A DNA stretch of 64,000 bases. Source: Lepidodermella squamata. Taxonomy: Eukaryota; Gastrotricha. The translations under genes and the position numbers were made by a program. The stretch spans positions 2,480,001 through 2,544,000 of the forward strand of contig JBLDXI010000017.1 of NCBI GenBank assembly GCA_047495785.1. The letters are read 5' to 3'. Position 1 is the first letter of the stretch. Every line of letters begins with the position of its first letter. The notes below the pieces were generated by a model that made no database searches, had not been told where the DNA came from, and saw only the letters and a program-made list of their open reading frames with translations. Of this stretch, positions 44,369 to 56,713 are shown in pieces.

Positions 44369-47300
44369 ATGCCGAATTCTGTGAAAAATAAGGTCATGCC
44401 GGGTGATGAACCTCCGTCTTACGACGATACCTCCAAACCAGCTGACGATGACGAGGCGGCGAAGAAGAAGCAGAAGTATGGATTCATACAAATGATGCGA
44501 TACTCTGACCCTCTCGATCGAATCCTCATGTTCATTGGAGCGTTGTTAGCTTTGGGCCGAGGAGCTGCTCTTCCTGCTAGTTTCCTTTACTACGCCCAAA
44601 TCTTGAACGCAATGATAACCTACTCGCCGTGTTGGGCATCCATACGTGACCAGAAAATCAAAGAAAAAATGGCCGCCATGAACTCGTCAAGGAACTCATC
44701 CATGAATTACAACTATTCCTCGATGACAACGACTGCTAAATCAGCCCAGCATTATGACGATGCGGTTCTTTCTACGCAGACTCTCTTCGACGTGGTTGGA
44801 CCTTTGTGCGGGTACTACGCGTTGATCGGTCTCGGCATGTTTGTCGCTGGCATCATCCACTGCGTATTCTGGACAATTGCAGGGCAGCGGCAAATTCATC
44901 GAGTTCGATCAAAACTTTTCCAAGCCATTGTTAGTAAGCACGCTTCTTGGTTCGATGACCATCGAAGTGGAGCTTTGAACCATGTTCTCTTCGAGTACGT
45001 TCTATTTTTAACGGATATCATGATATATATTATTTGATGATTTTAGGAGCGTCCGTAAGATGGAAGAAGGAATGGCAGAAAATGTATCATTGACTCTTTC
45101 TTGGATCGGTATCGCGATCAGTGGCTACATCATGGCATTCGTCACTGACTGGCTCGTGTCTATCGTTATTTTCTCTCTCGTGCCTGTCATGTTCATCGTG
45201 TCCTTTATTATGATTCGATTGGTTCGATTGTACTCGGGAAAACAGTCGCAAGCTTACGGCGAAGCTGGATCGATAGCCAACGAAGTAATTGCGAGTGTCC
45301 GCACGGTGTTAGCATTCAATCGACAAGAGTACGAAGTCGAAAGATACCGTGGTCATTTGGCAAACTCGAGGAGAATGGGAATGATAAAAACCATCTCCAG
45401 TGGAACAGCTCAGGGCCTCATGTTTTTCGTAATGAACTGCATGGTCGGCCTCGCTTTCTGGTGGGGAAATAAGTAAGGATAACTAATATTCTCATATTCT
45501 TTAATATATTGCTTTTCGGTTTTTAGTCCTCAGGTCGCGCAGGCTGGAGGGAATGTGATGCAAATCATTTTCTCAATAATTATCGCTACGAATGCCCTTG
45601 CTAGTGCAGCTCCCAACTTCGAAATCCTAACTACAGCAATCAACGCTGCTGGCGATGTTCTGTCAGTCATCGACGAAGAGTCCGATATCGATAATTTCTC
45701 CGAGGAAGGTAAAAAGCCGTCGAGTATCACTGGCGACATTGAGTTTCAACATGTTGCCTTCTCCTACCCATCGCGGGCTGACAAGCTGATCCTGAAAGAC
45801 CTCAACTTGAAAGTCGACCATGGCAAAACTGTCGCTCTCGTCGGCCCGTCTGGTTGTGGAAAGTCGACTACAATTCAAATGCTGTTGCGATTTTACGACG
45901 CAGCTGGAGGTAAAGTTCTTCTCGACGGCACGAATATCAAAGATCTGAACATTCGATGGCTCCGCCGTAACATCGGACTTGTCAGTCAGGAGCCGGTGCT
46001 GTTCAACATGAGCCTGAAGGACAATATTCGGCTGGGCGCTCTTGACCAGGAAAGCGTCTCCGATGAGCAAATTATCGAAGCTGCAAAGCTGGCGAATGCG
46101 CATATTTTCATATCTCAATTGCCGAACGGCTACGACACTATGGTTGGCGAGAGGGGCGCTCAACTTTCCGGTGGTCAGAAGCAACGAATCGCCATCGCTC
46201 GAGCTCTCGTTTCTAATCCGAAAATTTTGGTTCTTGACGAGGCAACCAGCGCTTTGGATACAGCCAGCGAGAAGGTTGTGCAAGACGCCCTCGACAAGGC
46301 TAGGATTGGCCGAACTACCCTGGTCATCGCCCATCGTTTGTCAACTATCAAGAACGCCGATGTCATTTGCGTGATTGATGGCGGTGTCGTAGCGGAACTA
46401 GGCGATCATGACAAATTGATGAAACTGGAAGGTTTGTATCACAAGTTGGTCAAAAGCCAGCAAGTTGAGGAGCAAGAGGAGGGAGACGAGATCGCCGGGC
46501 TGATCCACGCCGTGTCTACGACTGAAGTAACTAAGACTCCATCCGTCCTCAAGCGGCAGCAAACCTTTATCGAACCAAAAACTGCAGATGCGGCGGAGAA
46601 GGGCGAAGGGAAGGAAGCCGCTAAGGCTGAAGAGGCTGAAATCGGTGGAATGAAACTGATGAAAACCGTCATTCTCGATTGGGGCCGGCCAGAGTTGCCA
46701 TTCACTGGCGCCTGCATCATTATCGCTCTGTTGGCTGGGGGAGTTCAACCGGCTATGGCGATAATAATGGCCGAATTTCTCGGTTCATTCTGTCCAGGAA
46801 GTAACGAAGATCGCTTTACGTTTCTGATCAGCCTCGTTATCGGCATCGGAGCCTTCCACGCGATATTATTGGCTTTGGAGCACTACGTTTTCGCTGTGAT
46901 CGGTGAACGCTTGACTGAGCGAATGAGGTGCCGCGTTTTGGGTAAGATTCTTCGAATGGACTGTGGCTGGCTCGATAGGCAAGAGAATCAGCCTTCAGTT
47001 CTTACAACCATTCTGGCAACTGATTGCCTTGATATTCAAGGGGTAAGTTCAAAGCTTACATTAATCTTACATTAATACATTTTTTCCTATTCAGATCTCA
47101 GGAGTAAGGATCAATCTCAACCTGACATCCATTGTCATTCTCGGAATAGCTGTCGTTTACTCGCTGATCCTAGAGTATCGAGTGGCACTGGCGATGTTGG
47201 CAATGATGCCACTGATAATAATAACTGGAATCGCGTACACCAGAATGGCAGTTCAGGGCGCGAAGGCCGATGCAGGCACGACAAAAGGCACAGCCATAAT

Positions 47301-48581
47301 TGCCATGGATGCGATAGGCAACATGCGAACTGTCATGTCACTTGGAGCCGAGCCGTATTTCTTGCAGAATTACATCAAACAAAGTGAAATAATCAAAGCC
47401 ACTGCAACGAAAACCGGAATTTTCGGCGCTCCTTTGGTGTGCTTTTCGCTGTCATCCATCATCTGGGCAGCTGCGATTACCTTCAGCTTGGGGTCTTACC
47501 TTATGCAACGAGGTGAAGCCAATTTTGTGGATGTCGTCAAAATTTACACTCTGATCACGTTCTGCGGAATGGCCATCGGCCGGCAAAGCATTGCTGTTCC
47601 AGAGGAAGCAAAGGCGCGCCGAGCAGCTAAGAAATTGCTTAGCATTCTCAACTATGACATTCAAATTGATAAGGATGACCCTGAAACTGGGGGATCAATG
47701 GCAGCTAAGGATTTAGAGAACCGCAAGGCTCTATTGTCACAGCCCAGCAGTGGCCGAATCGAGTTCAAAGATGTCGTCTTCAGTTACCCGACTCGACAAG
47801 GAAGCATGGTCCTTAAAGGTGTCAACTTCACTGTCGAGCCCGGCCAGCGAGTGGCGCTATGTGGACCTAGTGGTGGTGGGAAATCGACCATCATGCAACT
47901 TGTTCAGCGTCTCTACGACCCAGACGCTGGCTCTGTTTTGATAGATGGCGTGGATATCAAACAATCAAACATCCGCTTAGTCAGGAGCAATATCGGCCTC
48001 GTCGCCCAGGAGCCGAGCTTGTTCGCTTTGAGCGTCAAAGAAAACATTTCATATGGCTCGAAAACTCCTACGACCCTCCCGACTGACGATGAAATTTCTC
48101 ACGCCTGTCGCCAAGCTAACGTTGTTGGATTCATTGAAAAATTGTCGGATGGCTTGGATACATTTGTCGGCGAGCGCGGCGGTCAGTTGAGCGGAGGGCA
48201 GAAGCAACGAATTGCGATTGCTAGGTAAAAAATTTTTTATTAATTTTGAGGCATATAATTCAGCTTTCATCTTTCATCAGAGCTTTGGTTCGCAATCCAG
48301 CTGTCTTGTTGCTAGACGAGGCCACTTCGGCGCTCGACACCGAAAGTGAGCGGATAGTCCAGGAGGCCCTTGATACTGCGGCTAAAGGCAGGACGAGTCT
48401 TACGATTGCCCATCGGCTGTCGACCATTCAAAATGCCGACAAAATTCTCGTGTTGGAACATGGCCGAGTGGCAGAGCAAGGCACCCATGCGGAGCTGATG
48501 GCTCTTGGCGGAGTATACTACGGTCTTCAGCAGGCTCAAGGCAACGTGAGGCCAGTCGGCTCAGCCACATTGCTTCTCTGA
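44369..48581 (+). CDS. P-glycoprotein 3, full ABC transporter (ABCB/MDR type)
   Basis: Five exons, 44369-44994, 45047-45472, 45527-47042, 47095-48224 and 48281-48581; 1332 residues. The ATG at 44369 (MPNSVKNKV) follows a non-ATG extension of the frame. Walker A near residues 456 and 1114, LSGGQKQR in both NBDs and LDEATSALD in both. The N-terminal tail carries PPSY ([11 protein letters not shown]), a potential WW-domain ligand. The extracellular loop after TM1 is Asn/Ser-rich with several N-glycosylation sites (NSSR, NYSS types). An acidic/Lys-rich linker ([15 protein letters not shown]) joins the two halves. Shares intron positions with the others. Export of hydrophobic substrates expected. 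Confidence 0.94.
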
Positions 48582-50051
48582 AGACTTTTTGTTAGATATC
48601 TCATAACGGCTGTCTGCCAATTTTCAAATAGCTTTTAGTTCATTTTCGTCGTCAGCTTTACTAATTGTCGTTGGCTGCTTTTTCCGGAATCGAATGCAGC
48701 TTTGAATATTGATTGGAATCCCTGCTGAGATGAAGCTTCAAACTCTGATGGAAAGCATATCTCGCTGTCGCTAATCTTGTACATATTTTATGTAATAAAA
48801 TACTTGAAAACACGTTTTGGTCTGGTTAATGCCAGTTTTATTTGGCTTTATATTATTGTTGTAGCTGCATTACATCCAAAGAGAGTAAATTTCAAGCTCA
48901 CACGGAGATCGGGGTCATGCTATTTTAATTGACAAATTTTCGCCCTAATACAGGAGGACAGAATTCCGAAATAACAGGATACGGATTTATTTCCACAACT
49001 TTTTGGCTTCATACATTTATTTGTGTCGACAATGATATGTCCTCAGATTCACGGCCACAAGATTTCGACCTACTTCTATCCTTAGTTTTTGATCCACCTG
49101 TAGACAGCCGCATAAAACAATGCGGTGACCTTCATTTTTTCCCCTACCGCTCGTTTCTTCCCATTATAAGACGCGAAAGAAGTTGGTAGAATTACGTTGT
49201 TTTTTACTTGTTTTTTACGTTTCACTCCTTGTATTATAAATCTCACGTAAAAACGGCGCTCTGTTGTCTTCGTAAACACCTTGAATGAATTCACCTTCAT
49301 ATAATCATACGTCGCCGCAACGTATTATTCATGTCTAACGGACGAGCGTGAGTGCGACGAAAAAACCGCCCGACCTTAGCGTGTCAACTTATATACCAAA
49401 AAGACTGGCAATTTGGCCATTTTTAATGTCATTATACTAGGTTGTATTCCCCATGAAATCCGCTTTCTACCTAACATCCATTACCTAGCTCATTATTTAC
49501 TACCTATAAAATACCCAAGGCACCAAATGCAATATATTATTATTTTCAATTTTTTTGCCCTAATAATATTTTTTGCGCACTCATCCGACGATAATTTTTG
49601 ACCGACTAGGTAGACGACACGTGGTTGCACTTTCTTGAATTAACACGCCGCAAAAAACAAGGTAGCGCATATATTATTGCACGCTATTTTTTTACGTATC
49701 AAAATGCTACGATCGAGTTCCATAGAGCGCGTCGATATTCATGTCACCTGTGCAGCTATTACTCACCGGCCTATTGATTTTTCGTAAATATATATAAGTC
49801 GCAGGCATCGCGTCCTGCGTGGCAACATTTTGCCCCACTTTGCTAGCCATAAAATATACAGCTAATAAGGTTTTTTTGCCCGATTTCTGTCTCCGGTGTC
49901 CAAAAAAACCGGGTGGCCCTTTCAAATATCAACCTTCTTTGATTCAATTCATTTTTGTCTCGCATTAAAATACATTAATTGCTCTATACTGAAGACACTC
50001 TCCTACTTTATTATAGGCTGCGAGTGATTTATCAGATTTTTTCAATCAATA
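48582..50051. other. Intergenic between P-glycoproteins 3 and 4
   Basis: Holds the poly(A) signal of P-glycoprotein 3 and the upstream region of P-glycoprotein 4, with a TATATAAG near 49791-49798. No gene seen; ORFs here are short and unsupported. Confidence 0.5.
48794..48799 (+). terminator. Poly(A) signal AATAAA
   Basis: Hexamer 213 bp after the stop of P-glycoprotein 3. Confidence 0.55.
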
Positions 50052-53000
50052 ATGGCAAAAGTTGCCGATGCAAACGGCAAAGGTAGCCCGCCTCCACCCT
50101 ACTCTAAGGAGACATACGGCGTGGAGATGAGTGTATCGAGCGAGGATGGCGAGAAAAAGCCTAGCGACCCAGAGAAAGGCGGCAAACCAAAGGCGGCGAA
50201 AATATCGTTTTTCCAACTATTCCGCTATTCAGATGCGCTCGATAAAGTTCTCATGGTTACGGGTATTATCCTGGCTCTGGCTCAAGGCGCCGGTATTCCT
50301 CTGGCGCTATACTTCTTCTATTCGAAAATCTTGAACGCCATGATATCGTACACGGACTGCTTCAAGCCCATCTTGCAAACCATGCAGCGGATAACCACAG
50401 CAGAGAAATACGGCAATGTTACAGACCTGTCTGAAAAAGAGCTGGGCTTTCGTAATTCGACCCAATATAAGCAACTAAGAGAGTACAGCTCGCTACGAGC
50501 GGGACCCGACTACACTCTATTCGGAGAGGTCGGCCCACTATGCGGCTACTATGCTCTTGTCGGTTAGTTAATTTTTCTCAATCAATTCATTCATTCATTT
50601 TAATTGCAACCATTTTATCAGGATTGGGAATGCTCATCGCGGGTTCGTTGCATATCGCGTTCTGGACGATTGCTGGTCAACGGCAAATCGAGCGTATCCG
50701 CGTCAAATTGTTCCGCGCAATGTTGGCCAAAGATGCTGGATGGTTTGACGCTCGCCGAGTCGGCGCTCTTAACAACGTTCTGTTCGAGAATCTTCGCAAG
50801 ATGGAGGACGGCATGACCTCAAAAGTGTCCAACACAATCGGATGGATCGGCGTTTCTATAGCTGGCTTTATTATTGGTACATGTTTTTATTTGTCTTTTT
50901 GTTTACCTCAAAACGTTTCTATTGAGGCCATAATATGTTTTTGTCGGAAAAACCAGGCTAATTGAATTACTTTTGCGTGAAATCAGGGCTTTAGACACTA
51001 ATCATCTGTCATGGTCTAATTGTTTTAATTATACTATGGGCGGATTTTCTGGGTGTTTTCATTGATTTTTCTGCGGAATATTCTCTAACATTGTTGTTGT
51101 TTTTTATTTATAGCTTTCGTAACAGACTGGCTGGTTACGATCGTCATTTTTTCATTAGTTCCGCTGTTGTTTGTCGTTGGCTTTGTCATGATTCGCCTCG
51201 TGCGCATCTACAGCGCGAAACAAACGGAGGCTTACGGCGCTGCAGGTTCGATCGCCAGTGAAGTTCTAAGCAGCATTAGAACGGTCATCGCGTTCAACAA
51301 GCAAGAGTACGAAGTCACGCGCTACCGCGGCCATCTAGGTGAATCACAGCGGATGGGCATGATCAAAACAGTCGCGTCTGGGCTAGCTCAGGGCCTGACT
51401 TTCCTCATCATCAACGCCCTTGCTGGTTTGGCGTTTTGGTGGGGCAATAAGTGAGTGAGATGAGCGAAAAAACAATAATTAATTTTTTAATAATTCCGCA
51501 AAAATATTAAGGAAGACATTTTATAATTTTACACAATTTTAATTTTTTTTTAATTTTACAGCCCTCAGGTTGCGCAAGCCGGTGGCAATATCATGCAAAT
51601 CATTATTTGCGTGATGTTGGGCACCACTTCGCTCGCCAACGCCGCGCCTAATTTCGAAAACATCGCCGCAGCGCTATCGGGCGCCGACGAAGTTTTTTCG
51701 ATAATCGATGAAGCCTCCCGGATTGATAACTTTTCGGACACGGGCAAGACCATAGCGAATATCAACGGCGAGGTTTCGTTCGAAAACGTCGCCTTTTCGT
51801 ACCCGAGCCGGGCGGAGCGAGTCATATTGAAAGCGCTCAATTTGACCGTTCAACGAGGTCAAACTGTAGCGCTTGTCGGGCCGTCTGGCTGCGGCAAGTC
51901 GACTACAGTTCAAATGCTGCTGCGTTTCTACGACGCCATCTCAGGCAAAGTCGCCATTGATGGCGTGGACGTTCGAGAACTGAACGTTCGCTGGCTACGC
52001 CGCAACATCGGCCTTGTCAGCCAGGAACCTGTCCTGTTCAACGTCAACATTCGCGAGAACATCCGGTTAGGAGCCGTAGATCAAGCTAACGTGACAGATG
52101 AACAAATTATTGAAGCCTGTAAACTAGCTAATGCGCATAATTTCATTTCGGCGTTGCCTGAAGGCTACAACACTATGGTCGGCGAACGAGGGGCCCAATT
52201 GTCAGGTGGCCAAAAGCAACGTATCGCTATCGCAAGAGCTTTGATCTCGAACCCGAGAATCCTTGTTTTGGACGAAGCTACTAGCGCGCTGGATACCACC
52301 AGTGAAAAGGTTGTGCAAGAGGCTCTTGACAACGCTAGAGTTGGCCGAACTACCCTGGTCATCGCCCATCGTTTGTCAACTATTCGAAATGCTGATTTGA
52401 TTGCTGTGATCGATAACGGTGTCGTCGCCGAACTCGGAAACCATGCTGTCCTGATGGCGCAGGGTGGTTTATACCATCGTTTGGTCAAAACTCAAGAGGT
52501 TGAAATGGCTAAGGAAGCTGCGAAGAAATCGCTCAGTCGCCAGACTAGCACTAAAGTTGAACAAATTGATGAGGAACATGAAGACGTTGATGCCGTCGTC
52601 ACCCAACGCCGTCAATCTGAAAGCAGACCCAAATCAGGCGCGAAAAACGTGGTAATCGATGTTGAAAGTGGTAAGGAGATCAAAGGCGCCAAGGCGGAGC
52701 AGCCGCCTGGCCGTATGAAGCTTATGGGTACCGTTTTGGGCTGGGGCCGTCCTGAATTGCACCTGACCATCATTTGTGCTATTGTCTCCATCGTATGTGC
52801 TGCTGTACAACCTGCCTATGCTATCGTGATGTCTGAATTTCTCGGCTCATTCTGCCCAGGCGATACGCAAAATCAATTTACTATGCTCATCGGTGTCATC
52901 GTGGGTCTTGGCGCATTCCAGGCTCTCCTTGTCGCTATTCAGCATTACTTGTTTGCGGAAATTGGTGGTAAATTGACGGACAGAACACGATGCCGCTTGC

Positions 53001-54771
53001 TGGGAAAAATTGCACGCATGGATGCTGGCTGGCTCGACAGACAAGAGAACCAACCCTCGGTTTTGACAACGATACTCGCAACAGATTGTATGGACATTCA
53101 GGGCGTAAGTCGCATTTTTGTAACTTGATTTTCAATTCCTACTCTTCCTATTTGTTGATAGCTTTCTGGTGTTCGAATCAGCATTTATCTAACTGTTGTG
53201 GTCATCATTGGAATTTCAGTGATTTATTCCCTCATTCTTGAGTATCGAGTCGCCCTGGCTCTCATTGGTCTTATGCCTTTCATCGTTATCAGCTCGATTT
53301 TCGCTATGAAAATTGTCATGGGTGCCGAGAAAAAAGAAGATGAAAGTTCCAGCAAAGATCAATGTAAGTTTTCAGCTTTCATCTGTCATCTCATAATTAA
53401 TATAAATTTTTTAGCCATCGTTGCTATGGATGCGCTGGCAAACATGCGAACTGTGATGTCGCTTACAGCTGAGAACTACTTCCTCGACCGTTTTGCAGAC
53501 CAGTTCAGCAAAGAAAAGCGTAATGCCATTCGCCGCGGCATCGCTTCAGGGCCCCTGCTCAGTTTCGTCATGTCTGCCATTCTTTGGGCGGGCGCGATCA
53601 CCTTCTGCCTCGGCTCTTGGCTCATGCAAGAAAAATTATCCACCTTCACGCCAATTATCCGCGTCTACATTCTCATCACCTTCAGCGGTATGTCGATAGG
53701 TAGAACGAGTACGGCAGTGCCTGATGAAGATAAAGCTTCGAAAGCTGTCATAAAGCTGCTGAGTATTTTCGCTGAAAAGCCAACCATCGACAGAGAAGAC
53801 GAGAAAACTGAAGAATCGATAGCTGCTCGGGAGTTATCAGTCAACAAGGCTCTGATTGCAAACCGCGGAACTGGCAGAATCGAGTTCAAAGACGTTCATT
53901 TCTCCTACCCGACTCGTTCTTCGGTCCAGGTCCTAAAAGGCGTCAGCTTCACCGTGGAACCCGGTCAAAGAGTCGCCCTGTGCGGTCCCAGCGGCGGCGG
54001 TAAATCAACCATCATGCAATTAGTCCAACGCCTCTACGACCCTGAATCTGGATCTGTTTTGATTGATGGAGTTGATCTGAAGCAAAGCAACATTCGTGCT
54101 GTTAGAAGTAACATTGGTCTCGTTGCCCAGGAGCCAAGTTTGTTCGCATTGAGTGTTGGCGAAAATATATCTTACGGATCGAAAATCCCGGCTGAAAAGC
54201 CAAATGCTGAAGAAATCGATTCTGCGTGCCGACAGGCTAATGTTCACGAGTTCCTTTCCCGTCTTCCCGAGGGTTTGAACACCCAAGTCGGCGAGCGAGG
54301 CGGCCAAATGAGTGGTGGGCAGAAGCAGCGCATCGCCATAGCCAGGTAAGAATACCTATATGATTTTATTATTTTTTTATTATTTTATTATTTATTTTTA
54401 TTTTTTATTTTTATTTTAAATTAAATGAAAATGAAAAAATCTAAAACAAATAATTTGCAAAAATTTAAAATAAAATTTGAAATTTTTTATTTTTCAGAGC
54501 ACTCGTGAGAAATCCAACGATATTGTTGCTAGATGAGGCGACCTCGGCATTGGACACCCAAAGCGAGCGTGTCGTACAGGAAGCTCTTGATACCGCTTCG
54601 AAGGGCCGAACTAGTCTTGCCATCGCCCATCGCTTGTCAACTATTCAAAATTGTGACAAAATTTTAGTGCTTGCGAATGGCCAAGTCGCGGAACAAGGTA
54701 CTCATGCCGAGCTGATGGCGCAACGAGGTATCTACTACGAATTGCAGCAGGCCCAAAATAACCATCAATGA
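50052..54771 (+). CDS. P-glycoprotein 4, full ABC transporter (ABCB/MDR type)
   Basis: Seven exons, 50052-50562, 50622-50876, 51114-51450, 51562-53104, 53162-53363, 53415-54345, 54498-54771; 1350 residues. Walker [10 protein letters not shown] near residue 474 and GPSGGGKST near 1140; LSGGQKQR then [17 protein letters not shown] in both. N-terminal tail with SPPPPYSKE (PPPY). Protein sequence closest to P-glycoprotein 2 (shared [18 protein letters not shown]-type loop and [13 protein letters not shown]), although it lies in tandem with P-glycoprotein 3. Some introns are private (after ALVG and within KDQ|S), and two are longer than usual (237 and 152 bp). Plasma-membrane exporter expected. 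Confidence 0.94.
54362..54490. repeat. AT low-complexity tract in an intron
   Basis: The intron 54346-54497 of P-glycoprotein 4 consists almost entirely of TTTTA/TTATT-type units followed by A-rich sequence. Confidence 0.7.
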
Positions 54772-55959
54772 GAGGCATCTCAGCATTGAAAATAATAATA
54801 ATAATAACATCATCAGCTATAATTTGACAAATCCTTATACTTGTGTGTAAAGGTATCACTATCCACTCATCTCTCTTGCCCTGATGACATAATGCGGGTA
54901 GCAAATAAATAACGCGCAGCCCGGTGACATGATACTCGCGCGTAAAGTTTGTATTGATATTCTTAGTTTGCTTATCTCACGGTGATTTATGTGCCACATT
55001 TTATCATCATTGTCATCGCACAGTTTTACATTTTCTTCAACTATCACCTCCGTTATAGCGAGGGACCGCAAAAAAGGGACGCCAAAAAATGTTGATTGTC
55101 TGTTGTTTACTTATAAATATGCACGAATGCTTTCACTTCGCAAAGTTCAAAATATGTGTAAAGTGAGCGTGCTGGAAGACTGCGCGGGTCATATTGCTGA
55201 ACATCGATTTTGAAAAAAAAATAAAAAATATTTTTATATTTGAGTTTTGATTTTTAATTACGAGAGCTTGGAAATTTTCCCTTCTTAACCGGAGGCTCAA
55301 ATAATCAAGTCGAAATCAGGTGGACTTCGAATATAATACTGACAGGGCAGAACTGGTTGGATTTACAGGACTGGCGTTATCCTTTGGCGCAATCTGATAC
55401 ATTTCATCGGTTGTTGTTTTCCCCCTTTTGATTATATGATTGCAAAATAAATGAGAGCAGAGCCTATATTGCGATATGCTGTGGAAAAATAAAAGGCATC
55501 AAAGTAGACATAATGCAAGCTTGCAACAAGCATTGTTTGTTTTTCAACAGTAACTAGACCTGTAATAAATATAATTTACACCTTATCCCACTTTCATCGA
55601 ACGCGAGGCACGTGGTTGTTGTAAGTTGGTTCTGCGGAATAATAGGTAGTAAAATAATAGGGAAATGGCCGGGCACGCCCCATTGCCTGCTGCTATACCG
55701 CTATAGCATCGATGCTGGGATCAGTCATTATGCCGTACACATATCGCTCGCTAATGACTTTTGGCCTCGCCTAGCCTCGCTGTAGGTTAATGATCGACTT
55801 TTACAGAAGCAGTCAAACCATAAAAGCACCCATCGATATGTTCAACTTTAGCCTCGAAGTGTGCCAGAGTAACGAGTTTTCCGCCATTAACCATTCACAA
55901 GCATATGTTCCGTATAAATGTAGCAGCAGCATATGCGTCTGCATATATGAAGCGCGAGA
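54772..55959. other. Intergenic between P-glycoprotein 4 and the Meis promoter
   Basis: Contains the poly(A) signal of P-glycoprotein 4. No coding region I can support. Confidence 0.5.
54904..54909 (+). terminator. Poly(A) signal AATAAA
   Basis: Hexamer 133 bp after the stop of P-glycoprotein 4. Confidence 0.55.
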
Positions 55960-56000
55960 TTTTCGACTGCGCGCGCAGCCTGGCACGCTTTTTGCTATAG

Positions 56001-56061
56001 CACGTGCGCATGCGCGCGCATCCGACCAATCAGCGAGCGAGGCCACGCGTCAGCCAATCAG
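56001..56061 (+). promoter_or_regulatory. GC-rich promoter with E-box, NRF1-type site and two CCAAT boxes
   Basis: CACGTG at 56001-56006, TGCGCATGCGCG (NRF1 consensus) at 56005-56016, and two CCAATCAG boxes (NF-Y type) at 56026-56033 and 56054-56061, 28 bp apart. The surrounding 150 bp are rich in GCGC. It lies about 650 bp upstream of the first recognisable Meis exon, so it is the likely promoter of that gene. Confidence 0.55.
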
Positions 56062-56109
56062 CGCGCAGCTAGCGAGCGAGCGCCGTTTCAAGCTATACGC
56101 GCAATACAA

Positions 56110-56713
56110 GAACAACGAAGCGAACTATTATCGCTCTCATGACACCTTTTTTACGCTTGCTTTATCTAACTCATCAAACGAAAACCAACCGCCTTGCCGC
56201 TGCGAAAATACGTTACTGAAAATTGACTTATTTTAGGTATTTAGAGCCATCAACAAAACTGACCGTCCCATCAGTATTACTTCGATGGTCAGTTGGCTTC
56301 TGTTCAGCGTTTTATGGCATCGTAAATTTACGTGTTATCTTATAGTAGGTCGGCGGGCCACGAGGCTATTATCGTAAATTTAGCCGGGCTAATGATGTGC
56401 CTGCTGCCAAATATCCCACGACGACGCTCGTACATTAAACGCCTCATCCGTTTTATTATCTCCTACCTTTGCCTCGCCCGTAATTTTTCAGAACGCCTAG
56501 GATCAAGGTGGCTTAAGCTGTTTTATTGACAGAAAATTTGCTTGCTTTGATAGACATTTTTGGATTATTTTTTTCGGAATTTATTTTCAACTTCGACGAG
56601 GCGCGGAGTTGCTGTCTGCTGTCGGTCGAGTTGAGATATACCTTGCCATTTTCGTTTTTTATTTCGAATCAAACTGAGAGCAAACAAAGCTGGCCGCGGT
56701 TAATAACTATCAG
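56110..56713. other. Probable 5' UTR/first intron of the Meis gene
   Basis: Lies between the promoter and the first recognised Meis exon. The start codon and first coding exon should be here or further upstream, but I could not identify them. Short ORFs have no recognisable content. Confidence 0.35.

Noticed and set aside
45663-46334. 223-codon ORF antisense to P-glycoprotein 3
   Set aside because: Overlaps the conserved first nucleotide-binding domain and has no recognisable content.
55790-56236. 148-codon ORF across the Meis promoter
   Set aside because: It runs through the CCAAT/NRF1 cluster and shows no similarity to a Meis N-terminus.
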